This document shows, one piece after another, positions 62,794-64,000 of a stretch of 64,000 nt of DNA; position 1 is the first letter of the stretch; every line of letters begins with the position of its first letter. The notes beneath the pieces were generated by a model. The model made no database searches and was not told the origin of the DNA. It was given only the letters and a program-made list of their open reading frames with translations. Position numbers and translations under genes: made by a program. The stretch covers positions 124,001 through 188,000 of the forward strand of contig NZ_JASISQ010000004.1 in assembly GCF_030063205.1 (NCBI RefSeq), read 5' to 3'. This stretch comes from Arthrobacter antibioticus (GTDB taxonomy: Bacteria > Actinomycetota > Actinomycetes > Actinomycetales > Micrococcaceae).

Positions 62794-62997
62794 CTAAACT
62801 CCCGGCACTAATTTTTAGGCTGATACAAAGACTTTGATATGCATAACAATTCTAAGCCTGGCAGTCTGGGAAAAACGCCATGCCGCACCGTCGCACCCAG
62901 AATTAGCGGTATGTTACAAGTAAACAATCTTGGCTCTTTGGGGACCCGCTCCCCGTGCCGCAGCCCACCCGAAACACGTCACACTTAGAGGATCTCA
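62794..62997. promoter_or_regulatory. Divergent promoter region of galactosidase and LacI genes
   Basis: 204 bases separate the divergent starts. TGTTACAAGTAAACA at 62912-62926 is an imperfect dyad and could be a regulator site; nothing stronger is visible. Confidence 0.35.
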
Positions 62998-64000
62998 ATG
63001 AGCACGGAACAGTTCACTCGCGGGCCGGCAATGCGAGACGTCGCAGCAGCAGCACGCGTCTCCGCGCAGACGGTTTCTCGAGTGCTCAATGAGCACCCTA
63101 ATGTCCACGACAGCACAAGGCGGCGTGTTCTGGCAGCCATTGAAGACCTTGGTTACCGACGGAATAATACGGCACGCGCACTCGTCACTGGACGCTCTAA
63201 AACGATTGGCGCACTGACACTAGCAACTAACAATTACTCTCGATCCTCGTTGGCGTTGGGTGTTGAACTTGGCGCACGCGAAGCTGGCTACACAGTGACA
63301 TCCGCGACCTCCAGCTTCAATGTCCAAGCCTTAACCGATGCCGTGAGCCGATTGGTTCACCAAGGAGTCGATGGCATCATTATCTCCGCACCCTTGCACG
63401 ACGCAGCTGCGCAGATCAGCAAAATTACCTCGAGAATCCCAACTGTCAACACTGATGGGTCTTCCAACATGGGCCAGAACATGGTCGGTGTTGATCAGGA
63501 TACTGCCGCTGTTTTAGCAACCAAACATTTGCTGGAGCTAGGACACGAAACCGTATGGCACATAGCCGGTCCGCGCGAATGGTCGGATGCTGCAAGCCGC
63601 CTTAACAGCTGGCGGCGAACCCTACGGGAAGCAGGCGCTACGGTCCCGCCCGAGCTTTACGGCGATTGGAGTCCCGAATCCGGTTACCGCAATGGACTCA
63701 TCTTGGGCCGCATGCCAGAAGTCACAGCAATCTTGGTGGCTAGCGATGAAATGGCATTTGGCGTAGTCCGCGCGTTGACTGAGTTGGGGCGGCGTGTCCC
63801 TGAAGATGTTTCAGTGGTCGGCATTGATGACATTGATTTGGCAGCCTTTTCCAACCCTCCCCTGACAACAATTCGCCAATCGTTTGAAGAGACCGGCCGC
63901 CGCGCTGTGCAACATTTGGTTGCCCAGATCAATCACCCCGAGATGGCAAGCACCCCGGAGCTGGTTGCGCCGAGTCTGATGATTCGCTCAAGTACTGCGG
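62998..64000 (+). CDS. LacI-family transcriptional regulator (3' truncated)
   Basis: At least 334 residues, cut by the window end. Residues 10-60 are the LacI helix-turn-helix and hinge (AMRDVAAAARVSAQTVSRVLNEHPNVHDSTRRRV). The rest is the periplasmic-binding-like ligand domain (HLLELGHETVWHIAGP, VASDEMAFGVVRAL, VSVVGIDDIDLAAF). ATG 62998 has GAGG upstream. Its position divergent from the GH35 gene suggests that it represses that gene and releases it on binding a galactoside. Confidence 0.9.
   Translation, partial: MSTEQFTRGPAMRDVAAAARVSAQTVSRVLNEHPNVHDSTRRRVLAAIEDLGYRRNNTARALVTGRSKTIGALTLATNNYSRSSLALGVELGAREAGYTVTSATSSFNVQALTDAVSRLVHQGVDGIIISAPLHDAAAQISKITSRIPTVNTDGSSNMGQNMVGVDQDTAAVLATKHLLELGHETVWHIAGPREWSDAASRLNSWRRTLREAGATVPPELYGDWSPESGYRNGLILGRMPEVTAILVASDEMAFGVVRALTELGRRVPEDVSVVGIDDIDLAAFSNPPLTTIRQSFEETGRRAVQHLVAQINHPEMASTPELVAPSLMIRSSTA

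Noticed and set aside
1-64000. CRISPR arrays, rRNA, tRNA and riboswitches
   Set aside because: No regularly spaced repeats, no tRNA cloverleaf and no recognisable riboswitch core were seen by eye. Small RNAs cannot be excluded without a covariance search.

Overview
The window is chromosomal DNA of a high-GC Gram-positive bacterium, most likely Arthrobacter or a close relative in the Micrococcaceae. The signs are the mycothiol gene mshB, the actinobacterial succinylase lysine/DAP genes dapE, dapD and dapC, a SigK/RskA pair with a fasciclin lipoprotein, a gluABCD-type amino-acid importer, and the MSMEG_4193 / DUF3090 / SCO1664 trio. No rRNA, tRNA or CRISPR array was found.

Layout, left to right. 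1-3.2 kb: glutamate-type ABC importer, 5' truncated. 3.3-10.5 kb: dapE; then a SigK unit (fasciclin lipoprotein, sigK, anti-sigma rskA, membrane molybdoenzyme) in which two promoters share one motif; then dapD and a secreted lysozyme-like protein. 10.5-13.6 kb: an unknown gene, a 94-bp perfect palindrome, a TetR regulator, a small membrane protein and citrate synthase. 13.8-29 kb, mostly minus strand: dapC, fdxA, a membrane protein, mshB, an oligopeptide ABC importer, typA, a WXG100-like pair and an LpqW-like lipoprotein. The typA, lpqW, mshB, membrane protein, fdx, dapC grouping is the one I know from mycobacteria. 29-37.9 kb: mixed accessory and housekeeping genes ending in the MSMEG_4193 / DUF3090 / SCO1664 operon.

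37.9-50.55 kb is a genomic island. The 3' end of ychF, with its stop codon and 8 bases beyond, occurs as a 37-bp identical sequence at three places: the real ychF end (50545-50581), 41998-42034 and 37986-38022. Two more degenerate copies, at 45165 and 47711, still encode a YchF-like C-terminus. These sites split the island into four segments of about 2.5-4 kb. Each carries toxin-, antitoxin- or defence-like genes: DUF3841 plus an AbiEi antitoxin with a broken AbiEii toxin; a membrane protein plus DUF5677; a 654-residue protein with a HEPN-like RX4H motif; and an ImmA/IrrE plus DUF4411 PIN pair with a MUG-like DNA glycosylase. No integrase is visible. This tandem array of small cassettes at ychF is the most interesting part of the window.

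50.5-64 kb returns to core genes: ychF, rmuC, ispH, a membrane protein, xseA-xseB, an LpqC-like esterase, a PPK2 kinase, an AlaA-like aminotransferase, a glycine-betaine-type binding protein, a GH35 beta-galactosidase, and a LacI-family regulator cut by the window end.
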